Positions 1-10,364 of a stretch of DNA of 33,056 nucleotides are shown here, one piece after another. This stretch comes from Scedosporium boydii. Lineage: Eukaryota > Ascomycota > Sordariomycetes > Microascales > Microascaceae. Numbering within the stretch: the stretch's first letter is position 1; each line of letters begins with the position of its first letter. Location: the NCBI GenBank assembly GCA_002221725.1, contig NJFT01000331.1:1-33056 (forward strand), in the 5' to 3' direction. A program made the translations under genes and the position numbers. A model generated the notes under the pieces. The model was not told where the DNA came from and searched no databases. It saw nothing but the letters and a program-made list of their open reading frames with translations.

Positions 1-46
1 CCACCCCCCCCCCCCCCCCCCTTCCTTTTTTTTTTTCTTTTTTTTG
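1..46. repeat. poly-C / poly-T low-complexity edge
   Basis: The window opens with an almost pure C run (about 4-21) followed by a nearly pure T run (about 26-45). The simple sequence ends abruptly at about 46, where ordinary sequence begins. A homopolymer at the very edge is a common place for short-read assemblies to break. This is an observation about the sequence, and the assembly-break explanation is an inference. Confidence 0.8.
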
Positions 47-600
47 TGGATACCAAAGACGACTCATGGCGTGCATTGGTGTAAGGCTTTACCCAGGCGC
101 GATTCAAATTAGATATACTTTACGAGCGTCTTCATTACGTTGCTATATAGTGAGATAAATATCAATGCCTTCCAGAATCGAGATGGGCTGAACAGGAACT
201 CCAATGCTCAATGTAAACGCCAGGACCACACTGCACAATCGGTATCAATTGATCAATGATGGTTTATTTCGGAATATCTCAGCCGTTAGATTGTGACTGC
301 GGCATCTTGTACGCAGGGCGTTCCTTTTGAGTAGAGTATCTCATGGCAGGAGCGAGAAGGAATGTTGTTGATTTAGAGTTTCGGATTTGCATTGCAGGAG
401 CTGCCTGGCAAAACCAATTCCTGAGACAAGGTCCAATGAAACGCAGGGAGCAATCCCAACAAGTCTAAGCCACGGCGTGGTACTTAACCCCAAGGTTGTT
501 AAATATATATCCTTCAATCCAAAGTGAGGATAAGGCGATGGGGAAGTGAAGGAGCATGAGAAGTGTTAGTATACCGCGACAGAGTAGCACTCGTCGATAC

Positions 601-644
601 TGTATGTAACCCTATTTCCTGTATGTAACCCTGTTTCCTGTATG
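601..644. repeat. 19-bp tandem repeat, about 2.3 copies
   Basis: The unit TGTATGTAACCCTATTTCC (601-619) is followed at once by a copy with one change (A to G, 620-638) and by the first six bases of a third copy (639-644). It lies about 90 bases beyond the 3' end of the tRNA gene. No function is suggested; it may be a small polymorphic minisatellite. Confidence 0.85.
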
Positions 645-714
645 ACCGATAAAAGGGGAGAAAAGTCAACCCGGAAAAGAACCAAGGAGAAAATGAGAAA
701 AAGAAAATATAAAG

Positions 715-722
715 AAAAAAAA
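715..722 (-). terminator. Pol III terminator of tRNA-Gly
   Basis: A run of eight A on the plus strand reads as eight T on the minus strand, 14 bases past the tRNA 3' end. RNA polymerase III stops at runs of four or more T, so this is the expected terminator of the adjacent minus-strand tRNA gene. Confidence 0.75.
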
Positions 723-736
723 TTCAGAAGTACGTC

Positions 737-821
737 TGCACTAGCCCGGAATCGAACCGGGGGCTAGTCGAAGCTGCACGTTAAGTGGCAACGACCAATT
801 TTACCACTAAACCACTAGTGC
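737..821 (-). tRNA. tRNA-Gly (GCC) with a 14-nt intron
   Basis: Read on the minus strand, the acceptor stem GCACTAG (821-815) pairs perfectly with CTAGTGC (744-738), followed by discriminator A (737). The A box (TGGTTTAGTGG) and B box (GGTTCGATTCC) of a Pol III gene are intact. The anticodon loop reads TTGCCA, giving anticodon GCC for glycine. A 14-nt intron follows base 37 in the canonical position, after which the anticodon stem resumes (GGTCG with CGACT, one G-U pair). The total is 85 nt, or 71 nt after splicing. The encoded tRNA decodes GGC and GGU glycine codons. Confidence 0.95.
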
Positions 822-1541
822 CTTATTTTGCTGCATGGTGACCTAGTCGACGAGGCTAATCATTGGCAGCGGTCCCCGCTCCGGTCGTGAGACTTTGTGG
901 TTGTGTAGTTGTGTAGTTGTGGTCCATCCTGGCCAGAGTCATTGTGGTCAGCTGACCGAACGACGAGAAACGGAATAAAGTGTTTTCTCTATTAAGATGC
1001 TGTACGGGTCGTAGTAGCTGCATTCGTTTGCAATGGTCGAGGATACTACACTCTTTCGTTGATCTGAGGGAGAAAGAAGAACGAGAGGGGGAAAAGAGAG
1101 GGAGAATCAAAGACTAGACTGTGTCCTTTCATTGTTACAATATGTCTAGCTCTTGCCGTCCGCAGACCCGTCCGATGGGTTCATTATCCATATTTTCGTT
1201 CTCACCTCACCTTGGCCCAGGTGTAAGTACGACGGCTCCACTCCCGAGTGGAACCGTCAGAGCTTCTTTGAGGTCAGTGTTATCGAATCGAATGGGAAGC
1301 TAGAACGGCAGGCCCATCAGTCCATTCCTCGCGAGTTATGACGAAATAACATATACGGGCACTGGGAAATGGGAGCCAAATATGGTCCCTGAGTTATGGA
1401 ATCTCATGATATGGACGCGATGGTGATACTCTGGCTGTGAAATGTTTAGTAGCCATGCCCTCTTGGCGACTATTCAGCAGTAATCCTGTGTCACAGCCTA
1501 CGAAGTACAGGGAGAAGATCTAACAAGATTGAATCCGGCTA
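822..1541. other. intergenic region between the tRNA and the membrane-protein gene
   Basis: About 720 bases with no supported gene. There is a small TTGTGTAG direct repeat around 900-921. Open stretches of 60-84 codons exist on both strands (for example 1153-1341 plus and 856-1110 minus), but they have no recognisable domain, no exon partners and no clear start context. Confidence 0.5.
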
Positions 1542-2610
1542 TTAAACAGTGGCCTCTTCCAAAGCCTCTACAGCGCGTAAGTTTACTAGAGCCCACCTCA
1601 TCGCTTCAAAAATCACTATATCCCCAATAAAATTGATCAGGAGACCTAAGGTTATCAAAGCTTCAAAACCAGGATTCCCAAAACTCAACGTTCTAATATG
1701 CACCCCTACAAAAGCATACACGATGGCTGCAGTTGCTGTAAATACCATCACCGGTATTACGACAGCTGAGAGCTGGCGGAGAGCAGACAACTCCTTCTAA
1801 TGGACGCACGCTGTCAGCATAGTAAAAACTGGAAAAAGGAAACGAAAAAAAATCAACTCCTGGGAACATTAATACAAACGCACTTACGCCCGTTAATCCT
1901 AAACGTCCTGCATGGGTGGCTTTCCTCAGCAGGCTGCCGGAGATTGCGACGCTCATAAACAGTATCCAGAAGCAGTAGGTCGGCTCGATAGCGCTCTTAA
2001 CAACAGAGTAAAGCTCTATGCCCTCTCGGGAGTCCAAATCACTGGCGGCTCATCGCATTAGTAGATGCCATAAAAACATCACGTTGACCACGGACTTGTC
2101 CCAAATGGCTTCTTACAAAGCGGAGACCATCGAGAGAATAGTGAGTGCCAGACCGCTTGCGATACAGATTAGACCGCTATCCCCAATCACTGAAAGACAT
2201 TTTCTCCTGGCAGAAGTCGGACTCCAAGGGAAAAATTGCCGCTTAAGGATGACCATCGTTGAGTAGAGCATAACTTTGCTACTAAGATCGCAGAGAACCA
2301 CTACTGGTAGGGGAAGAGAGTCGACCAGCAACGCAAGAATAAACACGACGGATCGTAGAATGGCGAGTAGTAAGCCTACAACCAGGAGGCTTATCGATAG
2401 AGTGAGCTTCCGCTTCATTCTTGGGGATGATTGGGACGCGATCGGACCAGTTGCCCGAGTGCTGGCGTTTGTGTGATGAAGAGCTTCGGCATCCCCCACT
2501 GTCCGAGGCTTCTTGGCCGCCAGACTCACAAGAGATGCGCTGGTAACGTAGAGAGCCAGGATGCCTCCGAGGGCAGCGATTGCAATCCAAACAATTAAGA
2601 AGCCAATCAT
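1542..2610 (-). CDS. unrecognised polytopic membrane protein, about 7 TM, three exons
   Basis: I do not recognise the family. The gene is assembled from exons 2610-2117, 2041-1888 and 1796-1542. Intron 2116-2042 has donor GTAAGA and branch TACTAAT. Intron 1887-1797 has donor GTAAGT, branch GCTGAC and acceptor TTAG. The reading frame is continuous across both joins, giving 300 residues. Hydrophobic segments lie at about residues 3-29, 71-95, 98-122, 139-162, 183-202, 224-246 and 259-281. A polar, probably cytoplasmic or lumenal loop covers about 33-69, and the C-terminus is short and acidic. Seven segments could suggest a receptor-like fold, but no receptor signature is visible. It is divergent from the DUF6536 gene, with about 720 bases between the starts. 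Exon structure is well supported; function is unknown. Confidence 0.72.
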
Positions 2611-3327
2611 GCTATGCTATTGGAAATAGTATGCTTTTCCTTGGACAAAATGACTGTGGCAGGGAGGCCTAGTGATGGATCTCTCTTGGGAATCTTGAGT
2701 CGTTCGAGGACTGATATACATTAATTGATTATTTGGCCATGAACCACAGGCTCACCCCAAACTCGCCATTCGCGCTATTTCTACACAGCCTGGCCCCGTG
2801 TCTCCGAGTTTTCAAGACGATGAGGACAGAGTATGCCTCGCGGTGCCGCCTCATGCAGGCCAGAAGCATTATTGAAATCGTGGACAAATCGTTGGCCTAA
2901 CTTAGCGAGGGTTGACGCAGGCCAAGCCCACTCAAACAGTCAAGGGAAACAATAGTCTGCGCCACCATACCGCAGGTTCAGTTTAGGCGAACAGAAATCG
3001 CCGTTGGTGTCACTGTCCGGGCCAGGGTCGGAACCCAAGCCGCAGGTCACATCGAAGGCAAAGGCAATTATACCCTGGGTCGTCAAGGCGCCAAGCCGCG
3101 GGGCAAAGAATTGATGTGGGGTGTGATCGATTGATGAGAATTACCTTGATCTTTCTCCCTCTGACTGCCCAAGGTGTCATGGGCGCCCTGCAGCCTGACG
3201 TTTCTGAAATGCGTCAAGCGGTGGTTGTTCAAGATCCAAAGCCCAACAGGGACAGGTTCTGTACACGAAACACAGGCACAAACAGCATTCATGTCAGATG
3301 TCTTGACGAGGAGAGGAAAAGGGAAAT
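2611..3327. promoter_or_regulatory. divergent promoter region of two membrane-protein genes
   Basis: These 717 bases separate two head-to-head genes, so both promoters must lie here if the gene models are right. I see no strong TATA box and no conserved operator. Two open frames of 71 and 124 codons inside the region have no domain and are read as chance. Confidence 0.5.
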
Positions 3328-5665
3328 ATGAGTAAACGCAAGACACTCCTGACGAGGTTCCGCTGGGCATCTCGACTAATACTAGTCTGTCGAAAATCCT
3401 GGCCCCTCTTTCGGAAATGGGTCCAACATCACTGCCACGGATGGCGAGGGTCGTCAAAGCTATTCGCCATCTTCTCTTGGGTTACTGCAGTCACGAACTT
3501 GGGTATCAGCATCTTCATCACAGTGAATGATGAAAACTCGTCCTCCTTTAAAAGCATTACGATCATGACCGGCGCATGCAAGGATATTAACCGTGCTGAC
3601 CTTTGGATTCACTTGGCTATGAATGTGGTCTCAGCTGGGCTTTTGGCTTCAACGGTACGTGTTGTCCGCGAAATCCATATAGTTATCCACGAGAGTTTCT
3701 CTAACCTGCTCGGGGTTTCCCTCGCTGCTAGAACTTTGCAATGCAAGCGTGGACATCTCTCACAAGAACCGAACTAGATCGAGTCCATGCCGACGGAGAA
3801 ACGGCCGATATCAGTATCCCATCCCTTGGGAACATGTTGAGAATCTCCCGAACTCGCCGCCTGCTATGGGCTCTCATGTTTCTGGCTGCCCTTCCACTGC
3901 ATTTCATCTACAACAGTTCAATTTACCCCACAACGTCGTCGACAGACTATAACGTCTACATAATGACAAAAAATGCCCTTTTGAAATCGTTTGAGAGAAT
4001 AGAAGATGGGCTACCATCATATCGGCCACTGGATTCTGAGACCAGATACAACAGAAGTTTTAGCCAAGGTTGGAAGTCATTGAGTGTGAAGGCCCTGGTA
4101 ACAAGGTATGGAAGAAGTTTGGCAGACGAAGCTAGAGATGTTATCTTTATGGCAGATGTTGATGATAGTGTTGACTTCGATGAGGGCGAAAATGGAGGCA
4201 TTCTCTTCCATCGTCTGATGGATAGCTCCGCGGCACAGAACCAAACCTATTGGCTCTGTGAATTCTTCGACTCGGGCCAGATTGAAAAAGGCGGCTGCCG
4301 AAGCGATTCCATCAGAAATATGACCAGGCCATCCTGGAACACGACCTTACAAAACGGAACAGTCCCAGGAACAAATTTCACACCAGGGTCTAGTGTGATC
4401 AGGCTTTTACCAGATGCACTCATGGAGGAGGTTTCCCTTGAGTGTCGTCTACAGACCCATCCTCTATTCTGGTGGCTTACAACCGCGTGCAACCTTATCA
4501 TTTCGTGCTGCCTCACAGGAATGATCTTCCTACATAAGTCAATTCCGCTCGTGACTATCGGGGATGTCATCGAATCTTATCTCCGACAGCCGTCCACCGA
4601 AATACCGAAATCCATGTGCACTTACAACTACCGAGACTTCAAGAACATGTTTTTCGATTTTTCTCAAGGGCATCCGAAGGAGCATCGCCCTGGCAAACGT
4701 CGTCCACTATGGGCCGAGTCTATTGGTCTGAGGAGATGGAGTTTGACGATGCTATGGTGGCTCGGGGCACTCTTAGCCCTAGGCCTTTGGTTTTCCATTG
4801 AGCTCAAGTTTGAGGCAGAGATTGCAAGCACTTCGATCAAAGAAATGTGAGTGGAGTTATAGTCCCGGTTTCTCTTTAATCTGATTCACTCTTCCTGACC
4901 GGTTGATCCGGCGATCATAGCTTCAAACGAGGGTTCGGATCACTCGATCGGGTGGGACTTGCATCAGCGCAGTTTGCCACTCCGTACTCCTCCCGCACGA
5001 AAATAGGCATGATAATAGCTGCAAACACGCCTCAGTTCGCGCTTTCCATCACGTATCTCCTCTATAACTCCCTCCTGACTATTATGCTGGCCGAAAAAGA
5101 ATGGCATAGTTTTGGCCCGAGAAAAATAGGGTCGAAGGCTAAATTGAAAACCAACTTACGTGTCTCTCAGCCCCGTGGCAGCCAGAGGAGCACGTTTTTC
5201 TTATCATTGCCCTATAGATACTCCATACCATTACTGATCTTATCGAGCGTTATGCAATGGCTCGTTAGCCAGGGCCTATTCTACGCCGAGGTGGACCTCT
5301 GGAACGAAGACGGAGTTCGGAAAGATCTAGAGAGTGGGGCTGCGACGGCGGGATCTTCGTCTCTTGCCCTCTTCTGGGTCCTCATCATCGGACTTTTGTC
5401 GTGGGGATTTGTCGCCATCCTGAGTATCGTTCGGCGGTACCCACCAGGTATGCCTCTGCTTGGTGCCTGTTCTGCTGTTATTGCGGCTTCGTGTCACCTC
5501 CCTGCGGAGTTGCAGCGGCAGGCTGACGGTGACGTTGCTTGCCGCAACATATCCTGGGGAGTCGTGAGCGAGTCTTCCGAGGATGGCTCCGTTGGAGAGA
5601 AATGGCTAAGCCTGTCGACCGGTGATGTAGAGCGGCCAGTTCCAGGAAGGGTGTATGGACGATAG
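3328..5665 (+). CDS. DUF6536 family integral membrane protein
   Basis: Exons 3328-3654, 3732-4846 and 4921-5665 join in frame to give 728 residues. Intron 1 (3655-3731) has donor GTACGT, branch CTAAC and acceptor CTAG. Intron 2 (4847-4920) has donor GTGAGT, branch CTGAC and acceptor ATAG. The N-terminal part matches the fungal DUF6536 pattern: a GWR start at about residue 38, a first membrane segment, a GxC motif with a following WxHLxxN stretch (92-99), and after the first intron the polar stretch leading to RISRxRxLLW and a second segment ending LPLHFIYNS. The large middle part has several N-glycosylation sequons and is probably extracytoplasmic. The C-terminal third has membrane segments separated by an SPRGxQRST-like loop, and the typical PPGMPLxGxCSAxIxAxCH motif. 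The function of the family is unknown. Confidence 0.9.
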
Positions 5666-6087
5666 AGAATGGTGATGGAATGTGCCAGAACTTGGTCTCG
5701 AATCTGGCAATGAATTGTACCCACATTTCGTTTTTGATTCATCTGACGTCTTAGAAAGAGTTAATATCAACACTCGGGATATGTTAGTATAATGTGGAAG
5801 TATTCCGGAAGGATACCATTTCTAATGGCCTAGGGTAACCTGAAACGGCTGGATTCTGCGGGCATGTGTGCCTTTCTTTTAGTATTAATGTATTTAGCAA
5901 TCGTAACGGACTTAACAGGTAACCGAAACCCCTCGGTTGTGTCACGACATATCGTCACGGCCTTCCAATCTAGCTTCTTCTGTCTCTCTGCGCATCGATT
6001 GCTCTCGCTACCTCCTGGTCACTCAAATCACCCTGTTCGAGCTTGCTCACTTTCCGTAGCCAGGGTATACAGTAGGGGAGGCAGTAA
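5666..6087. other. convergent 3' intergenic region
   Basis: These 420 bases lie between the 3' ends of the plus-strand DUF6536 gene and the minus-strand secreted ASKHA-like gene. They probably hold the two 3' untranslated regions. I see no gene or repeat; a 75-codon plus-strand frame at 5864-6091 has no recognisable content. Confidence 0.5.
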
Positions 6088-7179
6088 CTAGAGTTCCTTG
6101 TTGCTCATATCGTAAAGGCTAGACCGCCATTGGCATCCAAAAGCAGGCTTGGTATTGAAATACATCCAATCCATTTCCTCATAAGAAGTCATAGCCATAC
6201 CAACTGCCGCAGCAAATACGGGCTCTAGGGCGGAGGCTTTCTCAACAAGATCCGAACCGATAACCGCCCTCAGGGTATCGAGGAAGCCTGGATCCATTAC
6301 TGCATCGCCGTAAAGAACCAGATCTTGGATGTCATCAGTTAGGAGGGTTCCCATAAAGTCTCGGCCGAGCGGAGGCTTAGTGACTTCCATTAGCTCAGAC
6401 TTCACAGATTCGAGGTGACCATGTCCCTGGTGGCCTGCGCCAAGCTGCTGGCTGTAAATCCTGCGCATAACATCTACGATTCCATCATCCTCAGAAAAGA
6501 GGACGGCATTGAGTCCGGATGCGCTATAATCGATACACAAGATAGCTCGCGTTCTGTCGTCTGGTATCTCTGATCTGCGGCCTGATGTCTTCGAGTTATC
6601 AACATGATTTGCCACCAGAGCCATGTGAGGGGCGTCAAAAATGCGGTGGGTTTGGCGAAGGCCGATCGACTTGATAGCTTTCTGGATGATATCGTTCTGG
6701 TACTGCCAGGTCTCGTCTGGGATAACTATGCCAGTAAAGCAAAAACTGGTCCCCAGGTAGGAAGCGACAGAGTATTGCAGACTTCGCAGAAGAGACTGGG
6801 TGCTGACGAAATCCGAGTTCCTCTTGCAAAACGGCAGCCGTGGTAGTAGACATAGGGCGTTGCGTAGCAAGGAGACGCTAGGCATTTCCTGGGCAAGTTC
6901 TCCTCCGGCAGGTTCATGTTTACGCATGAACGACTTATACTCAGGGCTTCCCTCGATTCGGGCTACCTCTACGAAAGACCCGTTCGCAAAGTAGATCGCT
7001 GCAGTGCTAATCATGGCTTAAAGTCAGCTGAGTCGGCAGAGAGGGAAATCTGGATTACCATACCCGTAGTCAGGAGTGAGACTGAAACCAACGCCAGGAA
7101 CCTTGAATCTTGGCAGCAGGTCTGCAGTAGTAGCAGTGATGAGAAGTAAGGCAAGCCAAAAATGAGAGTGGAAGGCCAT
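6088..7179 (-). CDS. secreted protein with degenerate Hsp70/actin-like (ASKHA) fold
   Basis: Exon 1 (7179-7064) encodes a signal peptide (hydrophobic core WLALLLITATTA, likely cut near residue 19). Exon 2 (7006-6088) carries the rest. The intron 7063-7007 has donor GTATGG, a CTGAC branch and acceptor TTAG, and the frame is kept, giving 344 residues. Features that recall the ASKHA nucleotide-binding fold are a first beta-hairpin (TAAIYFANG then VEVARIEG), a second phosphate-like strand (AILCIDYSASGLNAVLF), a region like the adenosine motif (DLVLYGDAVMDPGFLDTLRAVIG) and a final helix (EPVFAAAVGMAM). The GTT/S phosphate motif of true Hsp70 is not visible, and there is no substrate-binding domain. 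Fungi carry families of such proteins; the role is unknown. Secretion is inferred from the signal peptide only. Confidence 0.8.
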
Positions 7180-8545
7180 ACTGGCGACAAATCGGAAATG
7201 TGCGAAGTAATTAGAAGATTGTTCCAAATGTGTATTGGAGGAGCTTTTGGAAACGGTGTGGTTTGTTGGACTTGCTGATTGTTTCCAACAAAATGAAAAA
7301 GATGGAACACGGTTGCTTTGCACTCGTGACCCTTGGTGGTGTGTTTGTGTTAAGTTGGCGCGGAGTATGGCGACCAACACAGCCAGAGTGGCATTTGATT
7401 GATGTCGCTGTGGTCGCTTTTTTAATGCAGTAGCTCTTTATAATCTTACATCGGGCATCTGAGGCATCGGGGTCTGAAGGCATGTGCCCATGAAATCCTC
7501 GACCTGGTTCTTGCCATTCTTCCCATTGACATGCACTCACTCGCCAGTTTCTTAAACTGCACCCTTTGATCCATGTTGGTCTGTCCAGAAGTCGATACCC
7601 ATGTTTCTTGAAGCGCGATTAATGTGAGGGACACTGCGCCACTTCTACGTAGGCTCTGCCTGCAGATCGGCCTTTCACTGCTCCACTTTGTGCACCCACA
7701 CAGCCACGCAGATGTTGGGCGCACCTGGTGCAGGAGTCAGGACCCAACGGCGCTTCCATTCCAACGTGGAGGCATTTTGTTTCATTTTTAGTATTGCGTC
7801 GCAAAGTTGCAGCTAGCTTGCAGAGCCCTGATAATAGCACTATCCAAGGATAGAATATTGATGCTGATTCGCGGTTGAACCAACGCGGGTACACGCCGCC
7901 TAACAAGCCCGCATCATTTCTAGGGCGCTCGTATCTGAGCCTGGGGGCCATTCCTTCAGCTCTGCTTTGCCTCGTTTGCGTAGTAAGTCTTGCTTTCGTG
8001 GGTAGTCTTTGTAGGTGGCTGTATTAATCTCAGGCTGGCCTTGGGCACCCACTTGGGGGCGATCCCTTGTGCTGTCCTCTGCCTCAATCGCGTAGTATAT
8101 AGAGTCTCATCTTGGCCTCGGCCGTCTCTTTGGAGGCCATTCCTTCTTCGGTTCTTTCCTTAGTTGCGGAGTGGCAAGTCATCACACAGTTGGTGAGCTC
8201 GTGTTGACGTTGGACATCAACCTGTGTGCCTCGATGCTCTCGAATACTCAGCCGCTCTCTTTTGGGGGCTAGAGGGTTCGAAAAGAGATCAGTGCAGTCC
8301 GAAGCTCAGCAGGTGTGAACGAGAGAGAGACTCTCATCACTCCGTTGCTCGTTGGACGCGAAAATGCGACGCGAAATTGATTACCACCACTTCTTTCTTG
8401 GACCTCTGAAATTCATATATAATGTGGTTGAGGGCGACATCTTCATAGCGTTTTCTTAAATAAAGGAACAGACTTGATCATCTTCTCCGACCTCTTCAAG
8501 AGTTATGTCCAACGCTCTGTAGCCACAAACTTCGTCACAGCAATC
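7180..8545. other. long intergenic region with weak degenerate repeats
   Basis: About 1.37 kb between two divergent genes. Three diverged copies of a GC/T-rich segment, each starting GGNGGCSATYCCTT, begin near 7943, 8055 and 8132. A TATA-like element lies at 8416-8422. Minus-strand open frames at 7446-7951 have no recognisable protein content. Both flanking promoters must lie here. Confidence 0.45.
8416..8422 (+). promoter_or_regulatory. TATA-like element upstream of the protease gene
   Basis: TATATAA lies about 124 bases upstream of the chosen ATG of the secreted protease-like gene. The distance is reasonable for a fungal TATA box with a leader of about 70-100 bases. No transcript data are available to confirm it. 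Confidence 0.45.
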
Positions 8546-10135
8546 ATGAGAGCCAAGTCTATCATATACTTTTTGGGCTTACTAACGGGAACATCTCTGG
8601 CAGTACCTCACATGCCCAGAGATGTCGACCCAGACAACCCTTCTGCATCTGATCCAAAAACCCCTCCTTCTTCTATCAAACATCCTCCGCGCCCGCAGTC
8701 CATCAGCGAGAACCCGTTTGCTGGTAACTCTGCCTCTGTTCCCGATTCATGTGATAACCTCTGGAATCCATCTGAGCAGTGTCTTCGTGACCTGGAGGCC
8801 CGACAGAATAACGATGTCGATGCCTACGCTGGCGATCTGACATTCGAAAAGGATAGCCTCTGCAACGACGGCCAGAAACGCTCCCTTGAGATCGCAGCGT
8901 GGGATGCGTTGACGCTTGCCAACTTTGGAGCGAAGCGTCCAGTATCCGCAAGAGAAATTGCGACCTGGAGAGCTTATATCGGTCCCGACTTCTCCACGCA
9001 GCAGGACCGCATAGTTAGTAAGTTTCCCAGCCCAGGAACTTTAGGAGATACTTACATAAATCCTTGCAGACAGACAATTTACTCCGGGTCCAAGACCACA
9101 GGGCCAAAAAGAAGTTCGATATGATAGTTAGCTGCAAAGACACCAAGAATCGGTGCAGCGACAGAATCGACGGCAAATCAGTCGGCGGCTACGCCTGGAC
9201 AAAGAGTACCTGGTTTGGGTCGTACCAGCACATCACCCTATGCCCGGTTTACTTCGGCCTCGACTCCCTCGAAGAAAAGTTCGAGATGATCGAGAAGGGT
9301 CTGGCGTCAGGTGAGACCAAGTATGCCGAACAGGCAGAGTGGCAGAAGAACAAGGGCCAATTTTTCTTACATGAAATGATGCACCTCAAGGCCGTGGGCG
9401 ACCCTCACAGTAAGCTTTAGTACCCTCGTATACCCCCGTTCTATCTTTGATCTAGAGTCGCTGACAATCATCGATTGATTTATAGTTGGTGACGAACGCG
9501 TCGAGGAGACTGGACGGGGACCAATGGCATATGGTCCTCAGTATGTCTATCGGCTAGCACAGCGCCCCCTCAACCAAGGCGGCGGAGCCACAAGGGCAAG
9601 CACGAACGCAGACAGCTATGCATGGCTAACCAATAGCCTGTACTTCTATGATGCAACGGGCTATTTCCCTAGGCCGCCGAAGTTTAGGGACATTGCCGAC
9701 ATCGACAACATCTCGGCCGAGGATGAAGATCGTGCTCGCGATATCTTCCCCGTTTACCTCGGAGAATTCCAAGGCGAGGCCAGTGACGAGGAGGTCCAGA
9801 AACGCTTTCAAGCTGAGCTTGACGGCATGCGAACTGCCCCACCAACTAATACCAATCCTCCCGCAGACTTATGCAAGAGCGACAATGACTGCTCTTCACC
9901 GTTGTGCGCTGGTGGTGGTGTTGTCTATTCTTGCATTCAAGGCACTTGCCAATGCGGATCCCCTGAGCCGCCGCCGCCGGCACCTATTAACACTCCTCCT
10001 GCTGGCACAAGGTGTTATGAGAACGTTTCAGAGGCCGAGTGCACGGGCAACTATGAGTGTCCAGTTGGAATGAAACCTGGGTGCGTGAAAACAAGCCTTC
10101 TGGATATCTTCTGGTGTACTTGTTTCTCGGGTTAA
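8546..10135 (+). CDS. secreted HExxH metalloprotease-like protein with cysteine-rich tail
   Basis: Exons 8546-9017, 9074-9409 and 9486-10135 give 485 residues. Intron 1 is best read as 9018-9073 (donor GTAAGT, acceptor ACAG); an alternative using GTTAGT at 9014 and acceptor at 9069 is also in frame and changes only a couple of residues. Intron 2 (9410-9485) has donor GTAAGC and acceptor ATAG. The N-terminus is a signal peptide (cut near residue 18), then a proline-rich pro-region to about 65. The zinc motif HEMMH is at 257-261, followed by GDPHIGDE and later NADSYAWLTNSLYF, a pattern seen in fungal secreted metallopeptidase-like proteins. The final 100 residues contain paired cysteines (CKSDNDC, CQCG, CTC) around a proline linker. 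It probably acts outside the cell on proteins. Substrate, maturation and activity are not known. Confidence 0.85.
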
Positions 10136-10364
10136 GCCGGTAGCCTCTCATTTGAGAGTTAAGACAGTGATGTAGAATTTGATTCATCCTCCTCTCGGGT
10201 AGAGGGAGGCAGCGAGTTTACCCACTGGCCCATAACCGGTTCTGTCCTGCCCACGCGAGAGGTGATCAGCGATTCATGAATGTGATTTAGGGTTTGGGTT
10301 CGACATCATCAATTAATTGATCAAGAGTTGACACTGTTTGCACCGAATTTTTGCTTAGTGATCA

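Larger units (their letters stand above)
47..736. other. non-coding stretch left of the tRNA gene
   Basis: I see no credible coding region here. Features present are a short 19-bp tandem repeat (601-644) and an A-rich stretch (about 690-722) that includes the likely Pol III terminator of the minus-strand tRNA gene. Nothing else is recognised. Confidence 0.5.

Noticed and set aside
856..1341. Open frames of 60-84 codons on both strands near the tRNA gene.
   Set aside because: No domain, no exon partners and overlapping frames on both strands. The plus frame at 1153-1341 looks slightly protein-like but lacks supporting signals.
3083..3331. Open frames on both strands just upstream of the DUF6536 gene.
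   Set aside because: They overlap each other, show no domain and do not join in frame to the DUF6536 exons. The domain begins properly from the ATG at 3328.
7446..7951. Overlapping minus-strand frames of 92 and 110 codons.
   Set aside because: Arginine- and serine-rich products without recognisable motifs; no splice join to the neighbouring genes was found.
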